Shown: piece after piece, positions 33,776 through 42,217 of the stretch | Numbering within the stretch: position 1 is the first letter of the stretch | Layout of the letters: each line of letters starts with the position of its first letter | Assembly: GCA_963811365.1 (NCBI GenBank) | Contig: CAWEQW010000002.1 | Coordinates: forward strand, 124,001-188,000 | From: CAWEQW01 sp963811365 | GTDB lineage: Bacteria; Actinomycetota; Actinomycetes; Propionibacteriales; Nocardioidaceae | Reading direction: 5' to 3' | DNA length: 64,000 bases | Translations under genes and position numbers: made by a program | Notes under the pieces: generated by a model | Told to the model about the DNA's origin: nothing | The model's input: only the letters and a program-made list of their open reading frames with translations | The model's database searches: none

Positions 33776-36309
33776 GTCGGCGCCACTGTGCCGTCGTGGG
33801 CGAGCGACAGGCCGGGTACGTCGGCGGCGGGCGGGGGAGCGGGCTGGACGGGTGGCCGCTCCTCGGTCGTCCACTCGCACAGGTCGGTGTCCACGGGGTC
33901 GCTGCCGGGGTCCGCGGACAGCCGCAAGGTGCGCACCTGGTGCGGACCGAGGTCGAGGGACACAGTCCGGGTCCCGAGCCGCACCCGGGCGGTCGTCCCT
34001 GCGCCGGTGGTCTCGAAGACCCGGGCCACGGTCGCGTCCAGAGTCGGGTCCTCGGCGGCCTTGTACGCCGTCAGCGCCGCGCTGCCGCCGGTCACCGACG
34101 CGAACGACCCGGCCGGCGTCAGGGTGCCGTCGTGCGCGCCCTCCCGGATGACGCTGAACGGGTCACCCAGGGACGCAGCAGCGGCGCTGACGGCGGCCGG
34201 CACCGCAACGACCTGGTCCGGCACGAACGGCAGCAGCCGGACGGTGAACGTGTGGTCGCCGATGTCGAGGTGGTGCAGGTCGTCGTCGTCCGGGGCGGGT
34301 GCCGGCTCGTGCCAGGCGTACAGCGGGGAGCGGGCGACCGTGAGCCCCGGGCCGGTCTCGTCCACGTCCCCGGCGCACACGCCGTCGGTGAGGACCGCCA
34401 GCCCGGCGGGTGACCCGTCGACCGTCCCCGTCGTGGTCAGCCAGCCGTGCAGGGGCTGCTCGGCGCCGTCGGTGCTGCGTTCCACACTGCCGTACCCGCA
34501 CTCCCAGCGGGCGTGCAGGTCGTGCATCGCCGTGGGGTAGCGCAGCTTCAGCACCCGGCGCGGCTCCGTCCAGTGCAGCGAGACCGCGACGTCGACGTAC
34601 CCGGCGCCGGCGGTCAGGCGGTAGTCCTCGACGAGCCGGCTCCCGTCGTGGGCGGACTCCACCCGCAGCGCCCACCGCACCGGGCCGTTCTCGAGGACCC
34701 GGATCCGGTCGAGGAGGAAGCCGGGGCCGCCGGCGGGGAAGCCGCGCATCCGGTGTCCCCAGGTGTCGGAGGGGTCCGCGGCCACCGTCGTGTGCGGGCC
34801 ATCGGCCAGCACGTTCGGACCACCGGTCACCGCGAGGAGGTGCGGGCGTCCGGTGCCGGTGTCGAGCTCAAGGCGGACCCGGTCGTTGGCCAGGACTGCA
34901 GCCTGTCCCGGGGCCAGGTCGCGGACCGGGTCCGACAGGCCGGTGCCGTCCGGGTCGGGCACCAGCCGGACGGTCCGGTACCCCAGACCGTCGACGTCGA
35001 GCTCGAGGAGCAGGCGGCGCGCCCAGCCGTTCACCGTCGACGAGTGCGGCAGCGCCTGGGAGGCCAGCAGCTGCCCGGTCGCGGCGTCCTCGACGCGGGC
35101 CGGACCGGCGGGGACGTTGACGCAGTTCAGCTCGGCGAGGCCGCGGACCGGGGCGGGGACCGGGTTGAACACCACGAAGTGCTGAGCGTCTCCGGCGGGG
35201 CCGACGCGGAGCCGCCCGGCGATCGCCTGCAGCGACCGGTCGGTGACTCGGCCCGCGACCGCCGCGGCGTACCCGAGCTGCTCGCGCGCGTCGACGTACG
35301 CCTCCTCGATGGCGGTGCCGGCCAGGGTGTCGTGGAACTGGTTGAACAACGTCGCGTCCCAGGCCTCGCGCAGGGCTCGCGCCGGGTAGACCAGCCCGAC
35401 GGCACCCCTCGCTGCGGTGGCCCAGCGCTCGGCCGCCAGGAGGCGGCGTTCGGCCTGCCGCATCCAGCGCTTCATGGCCGCGTGGGCGGAGTAGCAGCCG
35501 ACCGCGTGCCGGTGCAGGTCGCCGACGACCTCGGGCAGGGCGACGTCGCCGGCGGCGTCGAAGTAGCCGTCGAGGGTGGAGCACAGCAGGTTCGGCATCC
35601 CGGTGTAGCCCTGCAGGCGGCGTCGCGCCTCGAGGTTCTCCCGGGTCGGTCCGCCGCCGTGGTTGCCGACCCCGTAGAAGATCGCCACGTCGCCGTCGAC
35701 GGGCAGCTGAGCCAGTGCCTTGTCGACGGTGCCGCCGATGTCGAGCCGCCCGGAGCCGTACTCGTTGGCGATCCGGTGGGCCACGACCGAGGACCCGTCC
35801 GGGCCACGCCAGCGCCAGGCCCCGGCCGGGAGGTGCTTCTCGTGCGGTCCGGGACGCAGGAACACGAACCGGGTCAGCCCCTGGCCACGGAGGATCTGCG
35901 GCAGGCCGGCGGGGTGGCCGAAGGAGTCCTGGAACAGGGCCACGTCGGTGCGGACGCCGTAGTGGTCGGCCAGCCACCTCTGGCCGCGGAGCCCCTGCCG
36001 GACCAGCGACTCGCCCAAGGGCAGGTTGGTGTCCGGCTCCACCCACCACCCGCCGGCGAGCGCCCAGCGGCCGGTGGCGACGTGTGCGGCGATCCGGTCG
36101 GCCATCGCCGGGTCGGTGTCGATCACCCACGCCAGGAACACGACCTGGTTCTGCGTGAACACGAGCTCGGGGTACTCCTCGAGCCGCTCCAGGGCCGAGG
36201 CGAAGGTGGCGCGCACCTCCGCCCGACCCTCCGACCAGCGCCAGAGCCACACCGGGTCGATGTGCGCCTGCCCGATCAGGTGGGCGGTGCGACGGGGGCG
36301 GGGGCTCAT
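33772..36309 (-). CDS. GH38 alpha-mannosidase
   Basis: An 845-residue family-38 retaining, zinc-dependent alpha-mannosidase. GQAHIDPVWLWRWSEG near the N-terminus supplies the first zinc ligands (His and Asp). FQDSFGHPAGLPQIL near residue 127 holds the nucleophile Asp, and FNQFHDTLAGTAIEEAY, with the remaining zinc His, follows in the helical middle domain; a long beta-sandwich C-terminal region completes the chain. No signal peptide is seen. The ATG at 36309 has GGAGG five bases upstream and is chosen over an in-frame start 57 bases earlier. It is the first gene of a two-gene operon with the GH3 gene. No transporter or regulator adjoins it, and no copy of the LacI palindrome is seen upstream. 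Confidence 0.93.
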   Translation of the reverse strand: MSPRPRRTAHLIGQAHIDPVWLWRWSEGRAEVRATFASALERLEEYPELVFTQNQVVFLAWVIDTDPAMADRIAAHVATGRWALAGGWWVEPDTNLPLGESLVRQGLRGQRWLADHYGVRTDVALFQDSFGHPAGLPQILRGQGLTRFVFLRPGPHEKHLPAGAWRWRGPDGSSVVAHRIANEYGSGRLDIGGTVDKALAQLPVDGDVAIFYGVGNHGGGPTRENLEARRRLQGYTGMPNLLCSTLDGYFDAAGDVALPEVVGDLHRHAVGCYSAHAAMKRWMRQAERRLLAAERWATAARGAVGLVYPARALREAWDATLFNQFHDTLAGTAIEEAYVDAREQLGYAAAVAGRVTDRSLQAIAGRLRVGPAGDAQHFVVFNPVPAPVRGLAELNCVNVPAGPARVEDAATGQLLASQALPHSSTVNGWARRLLLELDVDGLGYRTVRLVPDPDGTGLSDPVRDLAPGQAAVLANDRVRLELDTGTGRPHLLAVTGGPNVLADGPHTTVAADPSDTWGHRMRGFPAGGPGFLLDRIRVLENGPVRWALRVESAHDGSRLVEDYRLTAGAGYVDVAVSLHWTEPRRVLKLRYPTAMHDLHARWECGYGSVERSTDGAEQPLHGWLTTTGTVDGSPAGLAVLTDGVCAGDVDETGPGLTVARSPLYAWHEPAPAPDDDDLHHLDIGDHTFTVRLLPFVPDQVVAVPAAVSAAAASLGDPFSVIREGAHDGTLTPAGSFASVTGGSAALTAYKAAEDPTLDATVARVFETTGAGTTARVRLGTRTVSLDLGPHQVRTLRLSADPGSDPVDTDLCEWTTEERPPVQPAPPPAADVPGLSLAHDGTVAPT

Positions 36310-36441
36310 CGGTCCTCCAGCGGACAGGGCCGCCCGGTGCCGTGCCGGGAGGCCGCGTGCCTCCATGCTCGGACCGCGTGCCGCGGGTGTCCGGCGATGT
36401 GCGTAACGAGCCCCCGCAGTCGGCGACGGCCGTCCTGTCGG

Positions 36442-37089
36442 CTACCGGAGAGTGGTCTTCGCGAACAGCTTCTGCCGCAGGGCGGGGGAGAGGTGCTCGA
36501 GGACGTCGGCTCTGGTGGTCGCGACCCGCGCGCTCGGGACGGCTCCGCGGGGGTTGTAGCAGATCGCGAAGGCCGAGACGTCCAGTTCGGTACCGGCGAT
36601 GTTGTCGGTGGTCACCGCCACCTGCCAGGAGCTGCCGGGCACCGGCGCACTGAACCACGTCACGCCCGCCTCGGTGAAGTCAGAGGCCCCGCCCCCCGTG
36701 AGACGGGTGCCGGCCGGGCAGGTGGCGACGGCGCTGATCTGCTCGGGAACGCCGTTGTTGTCGGCGTCCACCATGCCGACACCGGTGGCCAGGACCGTGC
36801 CGAACGCGCCCGCCGTCAGGGCGAAGGAGGACGCGTGCCGGCCGTCGAGCCGGTCGGCGTTGAGGCGAGGAACCTTGATGGCGCGGTTGACCCGGAACGG
36901 AGGCGTCTTCTCCTTCGACCGCAACATCAGCGCGGGGCCGTTGGAGTTCTTCAGGACCGACATGGTGTGGCTTCGGTTCGTGGCGCCGAGGTGGAAGATC
37001 CCGGCGGTCGAGGCGTAGGCGGTTCCGCTGCCCAGGACCAGCGCCATCACGGCTCCGGCGGCGAAGGTGGTCTTGCGTGAGATGTTCAC
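36442..37089 (-). CDS. Secreted protein of unknown function
   Basis: A 215-residue protein with a Sec signal peptide (TTFAAGAVMALVLGSGTAYA, cleavage after AYA). The mature part contains VPRLNADRLDGRHASSF, a motif shared by many secreted or tail-fibre-like bacterial proteins in which a NAD-LDG-HASAF linker follows repeat or collagen-like regions, then a beta-rich C-terminal region with two Cys (ATCPAGTRLTGGG and AFAICYNP) that could form a disulfide. I do not recognise an enzymatic function. The GTG at 37089 with GGGAG upstream gives exactly one signal peptide; longer starts do not. It lies downstream of the multicopper oxidase gene, separated from it by a strong hairpin. Confidence 0.75.
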   Translation of the reverse strand: MNISRKTTFAAGAVMALVLGSGTAYASTAGIFHLGATNRSHTMSVLKNSNGPALMLRSKEKTPPFRVNRAIKVPRLNADRLDGRHASSFALTAGAFGTVLATGVGMVDADNNGVPEQISAVATCPAGTRLTGGGASDFTEAGVTWFSAPVPGSSWQVAVTTDNIAGTELDVSAFAICYNPRGAVPSARVATTRADVLEHLSPALRQKLFAKTTLR

Positions 37090-37127
37090 GATGCTCTCCC
37101 AGGTTGGTTGGGGATGGCGGTCGGCGG

Positions 37128-37155
37128 TCCGGCGTCCGCCATGGCGGACGCCGGA
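37128..37155 (-). terminator. Hairpin terminator after the multicopper oxidase gene
   Basis: Perfect 13-base arms (37128-37140 and 37143-37155; TCCGGCGTCCGCC and its complement) flank a 2-base centre. It starts 31 bases past the multicopper oxidase stop and before the secreted-protein start, so the two genes are probably separate transcripts. Confidence 0.75.
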
Positions 37156-37186
37156 ACCGCTGAAGGTCAGCCGTGGTGCGGCAGCG

Positions 37187-40100
37187 TCATCGTGCTGCCG
37201 CCACGAGGACCGGCGTACTGGGCGGCGAGCTGCCCAGGGCATTGCTCGCGACGACCCGGAAGTACCAGGCCTGGCGGGCGATGGTCCCGGTGGTGAACGT
37301 CGTCACGTTCGCCGCGGTGGTTCCGGAGCCGGCGACGGTGGCGAAGGTGCTCGAGCTGCTCCACTGGACCGTGTAGCCGCTCTCGTTGGTGAGGTCGCCC
37401 CAGCTGATTGTCGCCCGCTCGCCGGCGCCGGACCTGACCGCGGAGCCGAGGACCCGCGTCGGGGCGACGGGGACGGCGACCGTGATCGGCACGACGTTCG
37501 ACCAGCCGGAGACACCGCCGGCGCCGACCGAGGCCACCCGGTACTGGTAGGTCGTGCCGAGGGACACGGTGCTGTCGGTGTAGGTGACGTTGCTCCCTGA
37601 GCCGGCCTTGGCGGGGGTGGTCCCCACCTCGGTGAAGGTCGCCCCGTTGTCGCTGGAGCGCTGCACGACGAAGCCCGTCTCGTTGGCCGCGTTGTCCCTC
37701 CAGGTCAGGGCTACCCTGGGCCCGGCCTGCAGAGCGGCGGTGAGGGTCGTCGGGGCGGCGGGAGGGTTCGTTCCCACGGTCGCCGACGTGGACTTCACGG
37801 TCATGCTCGGGAACTCGGTCAGGTAGCCGACCGTGTTCAGGGCCACCACGCGGTACCCATAGCTCCCGGTCGGGCTCGACGACGTGTCGACGATGCTGCG
37901 GGAGCCGTGCGTGTTCGGCTGGTCGAGCGGTGACGGAGAGCTTCCGACCGTCGTCCAGGTGGTCCCGTTGCTCGTGCGCTCCAGGTCGAACGACGTCTCG
38001 GTGATCGAGTTGTCGTTGAAGGAGACCCTGAAGTGCCGGTTGGAGCCGGACCCCGTGGTGGTCGTCGTCAGGCCGTCCGGCTTGAGCGGCGGGAGCGCCA
38101 GCGACATCGGCCGCATCATGTCCATCTCCTCGTGGCTGAGGATGTGGCAGTGGAACACGTACTCCCACCCGAAGTTGACGAGCTGGTTGGTGATCGGGGT
38201 CGACGGCGTACCGTCCGGAAGGATGTTGTTGAACATCGCCGTCGAGCCGATCGGGGCCATCGGGTTCAGCGGCCGGATCGAGTTCGGCACCTCGAACGGC
38301 ACCTTGGGGATCACTGGTCGGATCGCCACGATGGTGTCCTCGAGCGGGCTGACCCGCACGGTGTCCTTCCAGCCGAGCTCACCTGGCTCTGGAGGGATGA
38401 TGATGTCGTCCCACGTGACCCGGTTGATGAGCTGGACGTCGAACAGGTGGAAGTGGACGGGGTGGGTGTCCACGCCGTTGTGCGTGATCCGCCAGATCTG
38501 CGTCCCGTCCGAGGCGCTCGAGATCGGGGTCGCCTTGACGTCCGCCGACGGAAGGTTCGTCCCGTCGATGATCTCGGTTGCCGGGTTGACGAACGGGTAG
38601 AGCGTGACGTTCTGCGCTCCCGGGGTCGCCGGCTGGGCCTCCACGCCGAGGGTCGCCTGCATGCGCCCGTAGTCGTCGAAGGTCGTGGAGTTCATCTCGT
38701 CGTGGATCGCCTTGGGCTCCAGGTGCATGGTCATCTTGGCGTTGGGCGCCTTGAGGGTGTTGAACCCGAAGTTGACGTTGTCGTGGACCCGCACGAGCCC
38801 GTCGCACCGCGTGGACGTGGTCCCAGGCGTGTTGCAGTTGCTGCTGCCGGCGAAGTTGGTGCCGTACGCCGAGTTGTAGCCGGCCTGCCCCACGATGATC
38901 GGGTGCTGGCCGGACTCGAACACGCCCGACCCGTTGGCCTTGTGCTGGAAGGCGGACCGCAGCTTGGCGAGGTCGAAGGCCGGGGCCGGCGTGCTGTCCG
39001 CGACCTTGACCTGCATCACGGTGCGGGTGTTCGGACCGTACCCGGGCAGGACCGGCGGTGCGCCGACCGGGCTCAGGTCCGGCTGGCCGGTGTAGTAGTC
39101 GTAGGACGGGACGCGAGCCGGGAAGGCCGCGGGCGCGTCGTTGTAGAGGATCAGGGTCTTGCCCGCGAACTTCGAGAAGTCCACCACGACGTCGGCCCGC
39201 TCGGCCGGCGCGATCAGCAGGGAGTGCTTGTCCACGTTCCCGACGTCGAAGCGCGTGCCGTCGGTGATGTACGTGGTCGGCTGCTGACCGTCGATGACCG
39301 TGGGTGCGGGCAGGAACCCGCCATCGGACCCGATCTGCACCCAGGAGGGGCCGGCTGCCGGGTTGTTGGAGTCCAGCGGGGTCGGCGAGACGACCGGGTC
39401 GGTCTGCGCCGCGGCGAGCTCGCCGGGCTTCAGCGCCACCTCGGTGGTGCCGTCACCCTGGCTGGGGTCGGCGGTGTACCACTGGAAGTTGAAGAAGCGG
39501 TCGTTGGAGGCGTTGAGCATCCGTAGCCGGTAGGACTTCGGCTGCACGGTCACCTTCGGGTAGGCCACGCCGTTGACGATGGGCGTGTCGTTGAACTGCT
39601 CCATGCCGGCGGAGATGTTGGGCGTGCCGGGGATCTGCTCCGGCTCACAGTACGGCGCGACCTGGTACTGCCAGGTGCTCGGCTTGTCGAGGTCGCAGGT
39701 CGGGTCGTAGTACGGGTTCGCGATCGGCCCGTACTTGGTGTCGCCGGCCGGTGGCCAGAACCATGGTCCGTACATCCAGCGGCCGTAGGCGCTCATCCCC
39801 GAGGGATCGCCGGGGTTCTGCGCGGGCATGTAGACGTGGTGGTACCAGAAGCTGCCCTTGGTGCCCCATCGGTCGGCGTCCCAGGTGGGGTCCTGCTGGG
39901 CGAGCTGCTCGGCGGAGGGCGTGAAGGTGCGGTCCTGCACGATCAGCGGCAGCGTGTCGGCCGCCCCCGGGATGGTGCCCGTGTCGACCAGCGACTTCTC
40001 GGTGTTGTCGGTGACGAAGTAGCCGGTGGCCTCTCCGGCGTACACGTTGAGCCTGGTGATGCCCCACGCGTGGTCGTGGACCCACATCATCCGCGCGCTC

Positions 40101-41893
40101 TGCTGGTTGGTGTAGAAGTACGTCGAGCAGCCGTCGTCCTTCGGGGCGCACAACGCCGCGCCGGCGGTCCCGGGCATGTCAGGGACGTTATGCACGCCCA
40201 CGCCCTGCGGCCAGCGGGTGTTCTCCCCCGCAGGGGTGATCCACTGGTGCGGCGTGCCGTCGCTGATCCACGGTGTGGTGCCGCCGTGCAGGTGCAGAAG
40301 GCCGCGGTTGTCCGTGAAGCAGTCCGGGCCCTTGACGTTGGTGCACATCGGGTTGCGGACCTGGTCCAGGACCGTCCCGTCGTTGGTGGGATCGGACATC
40401 GCCGTCGGGCCCGTCCCCGATCCCATCATGGAGGTGTCGGTGGGCAGGAACAGGTCACCGCCTGAGCCCTTGGGAAGCAGGTTGCGGAAGACCACCCGCA
40501 CCGGCCGGTCCTTGGTGGCGGTCACGATCGGGCCGAGCCACTGAGGGGCGGTGACCCCGAAGTAGCCGGTGTCCTGCTTGGTGCCGTCCATCAGCTCGTT
40601 GGACAGCGGGACGTGCTGGCCCGGCACGGCATCGGTCGAGATCTGGACGTAGCCACGCGCCAGCGTGGCCGGCAGGTCGGAGGAGAACTTGGTGCGGTAC
40701 TGCACCAGGCCGATGACGTACTGGTCGGCCTCCTGGCCGTTGTAGGTGACCTTCTCCGGCACGCCCAGCGGGATGAACTTGTTGCTCGGGCCCATCGCCG
40801 GCGTGGCCGGCGCGTCAGGGCAGCCGGAGCCGTCGACCGTGGGGTCGCACGTCAGGGGAAGCTCGTCCTGGAACTTCTTCATGCCTGCCGTGAGGTATCC
40901 GGAGCCCGCCGTGTCCACGGTGACGCCGCTGACGGCCCCGTTGTCCGTGGCCGCCGTGGCCGCCGCGCCGGTGCCGGTGCCGGTCGGGTCGGTGATCGTC
41001 ACGGTCGGAGCGCTGGTGTAGCCGCTTCCGATGGTGTCGACCGACAGGCCGCTCAGCTGGAGGGTGCTGGTCACGGTCGCCTCGGTGGCTCCGCTGATCG
41101 GGTCCATCAGGGTGCCGTTGTGGATCGCGACCCCTGGCGCCGTGGTGTAGCCCGAGCCCGGGTCGTCCACGACCACGGAGGTGATGGTGCCGTGCGAGTC
41201 CATGCCGTCGATGTTGTCGCCGTTGGCCGTCATCGGGACGTGGCCGGTTGCCTGGGTGCCGTCGGGGTCGGCGGGCAGGTCGAAGTCGACGGTCGGCATG
41301 GTGTAGCCGCTGCCTCCGTCGACGATGGCGAGTCGGTCGACTCCGCCGGTCGCCGACGCGGTGGCGCCGCTGCCGCCGCCTCCCGTCAGGGCGACGTGGA
41401 AGCTGTCGTAGCCGCTGCCCGGCGCGGTCACCGACAGCGCGACCAGTGCGCCGCCGGCGGTGATCGAGGGCGTGGCCGTCGCGCCGGTTCCGCCGGCAAC
41501 GGCGACGGTGGTGCTGCCGGAGTAGTCGTGGCCCGGCGCCGTGACGTCGATGCTGGTGATGCCACCGGTCTGCGGGTCGACCTGCGCGACCGCCTCGGCG
41601 CCGGTCCCCTGGCCCGCGGGGTCGTGGAAGGTGACCACCGCGGTGGACTGGGTCAGCGGGCTGTTGGCCCAGTTCGGGTAGGGCCCGAAGTAGTGCGGCA
41701 CCTTCGTCTGGTCGGTGGCCGAGGTCGGCGGGGTCGCCGAGGCCGCGTGCGCGACGGCGAGCGGCCGGCGTACCGGCTTCGCGGTGGCGGCCTGTGTCGC
41801 GATCACCATCGAGAGGACCGGAAGCAGCGCGATCGCTGCGACGATCCGTCCCTTCCGAGCTGCCTTGAGATGTGTCGTGAACCTGTCGTACAT
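37187..41893 (-). CDS. Large secreted mosaic multicopper oxidase with N-terminal GSGYT repeats and three FnIII domains
   Basis: A 1568-residue exported protein. Residues 1-37 are a signal peptide (IVAAIALLPVLSMVIATQAA). Residues ~55-330 hold about six degenerate ~40-residue repeats built on a GSGYT-x-AP-x-V core. Residues ~350-1260 form the multicopper oxidase: LLHLHGG near 533, WVHDHAWG near 606, HPVHFHLF near 1146 and FHCHILSHEEMDMM near 1248. Together these supply the type 1, 2 and 3 copper ligands, with Met as the probable axial type 1 ligand. Residues ~1265-1568 are three fibronectin type III domains. Typical laccases are 450-600 residues, so this is about three times longer. The ATG at 41893 is preferred over a start 45 bases upstream that lacks a ribosome-binding site. 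Likely role: extracellular oxidation of phenols, Mn(II) or other metals; substrate unknown. Confidence 0.9.
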   Translation of the reverse strand: MYDRFTTHLKAARKGRIVAAIALLPVLSMVIATQAATAKPVRRPLAVAHAASATPPTSATDQTKVPHYFGPYPNWANSPLTQSTAVVTFHDPAGQGTGAEAVAQVDPQTGGITSIDVTAPGHDYSGSTTVAVAGGTGATATPSITAGGALVALSVTAPGSGYDSFHVALTGGGGSGATASATGGVDRLAIVDGGSGYTMPTVDFDLPADPDGTQATGHVPMTANGDNIDGMDSHGTITSVVVDDPGSGYTTAPGVAIHNGTLMDPISGATEATVTSTLQLSGLSVDTIGSGYTSAPTVTITDPTGTGTGAAATAATDNGAVSGVTVDTAGSGYLTAGMKKFQDELPLTCDPTVDGSGCPDAPATPAMGPSNKFIPLGVPEKVTYNGQEADQYVIGLVQYRTKFSSDLPATLARGYVQISTDAVPGQHVPLSNELMDGTKQDTGYFGVTAPQWLGPIVTATKDRPVRVVFRNLLPKGSGGDLFLPTDTSMMGSGTGPTAMSDPTNDGTVLDQVRNPMCTNVKGPDCFTDNRGLLHLHGGTTPWISDGTPHQWITPAGENTRWPQGVGVHNVPDMPGTAGAALCAPKDDGCSTYFYTNQQSARMMWVHDHAWGITRLNVYAGEATGYFVTDNTEKSLVDTGTIPGAADTLPLIVQDRTFTPSAEQLAQQDPTWDADRWGTKGSFWYHHVYMPAQNPGDPSGMSAYGRWMYGPWFWPPAGDTKYGPIANPYYDPTCDLDKPSTWQYQVAPYCEPEQIPGTPNISAGMEQFNDTPIVNGVAYPKVTVQPKSYRLRMLNASNDRFFNFQWYTADPSQGDGTTEVALKPGELAAAQTDPVVSPTPLDSNNPAAGPSWVQIGSDGGFLPAPTVIDGQQPTTYITDGTRFDVGNVDKHSLLIAPAERADVVVDFSKFAGKTLILYNDAPAAFPARVPSYDYYTGQPDLSPVGAPPVLPGYGPNTRTVMQVKVADSTPAPAFDLAKLRSAFQHKANGSGVFESGQHPIIVGQAGYNSAYGTNFAGSSNCNTPGTTSTRCDGLVRVHDNVNFGFNTLKAPNAKMTMHLEPKAIHDEMNSTTFDDYGRMQATLGVEAQPATPGAQNVTLYPFVNPATEIIDGTNLPSADVKATPISSASDGTQIWRITHNGVDTHPVHFHLFDVQLINRVTWDDIIIPPEPGELGWKDTVRVSPLEDTIVAIRPVIPKVPFEVPNSIRPLNPMAPIGSTAMFNNILPDGTPSTPITNQLVNFGWEYVFHCHILSHEEMDMMRPMSLALPPLKPDGLTTTTTGSGSNRHFRVSFNDNSITETSFDLERTSNGTTWTTVGSSPSPLDQPNTHGSRSIVDTSSSPTGSYGYRVVALNTVGYLTEFPSMTVKSTSATVGTNPPAAPTTLTAALQAGPRVALTWRDNAANETGFVVQRSSDNGATFTEVGTTPAKAGSGSNVTYTDSTVSLGTTYQYRVASVGAGGVSGWSNVVPITVAVPVAPTRVLGSAVRSGAGERATISWGDLTNESGYTVQWSSSSTFATVAGSGTTAANVTTFTTGTIARQAWYFRVVASNALGSSPPSTPVLVAAAR

Positions 41894-42217
41894 GTGGGCT
41901 CCACGTGGCGGCGGTAGGTGTCGAGGTGCTCCGCCCACGAGTCGGAGGGGTGCTCGGCCTGACGCGGCTCAGTCTGCAAAGCCGGCGTGGCGGCGACAGG
42001 AACATGCCTGAGAATTCGCTAAAGATCGGATATTCAGGCCTTTTCTGTACCCCGTCCAGGGCACCGTGGCCGGCCGAACGGGACGGGCACGGTCTCGGCT
42101 GCCCTGCTCGGCGTGGTCGCTGGTGCCCCTCGGGGGTGACCGAAGCGTCGAACTTGTGACGCTTGGTGCTGAGCGTCCCCGTACGGTCAGTTTGCGACTG
42201 GACGGCCTGGAGGAGGT
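41894..42217. other. Divergent intergenic region
   Basis: A 324-base gap between the divergent multicopper oxidase and GGDEF-EAL genes. It contains an AT-richer patch at about 42005-42050 with CCTGA and TCAGG arms about 20 bases apart, a possible promoter/operator for the oxidase gene. I see no coding sequence or RNA gene that I can support. Confidence 0.4.

Noticed and set aside
34447..37080. 877-residue + strand open frame antisense to the GH38 gene and the secreted-protein gene
   Set aside because: It mirrors the codon periodicity of the opposite-strand genes, contains no recognisable motif, and crosses two independent genes. Long antisense frames are expected at this GC content.
41055..41600. 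DNA-level tandem repeats in the N-terminal part of the multicopper oxidase gene
   Set aside because: The repetition is at protein level (GSGYT cores) and degenerate in DNA; it is not a recent tandem duplication.
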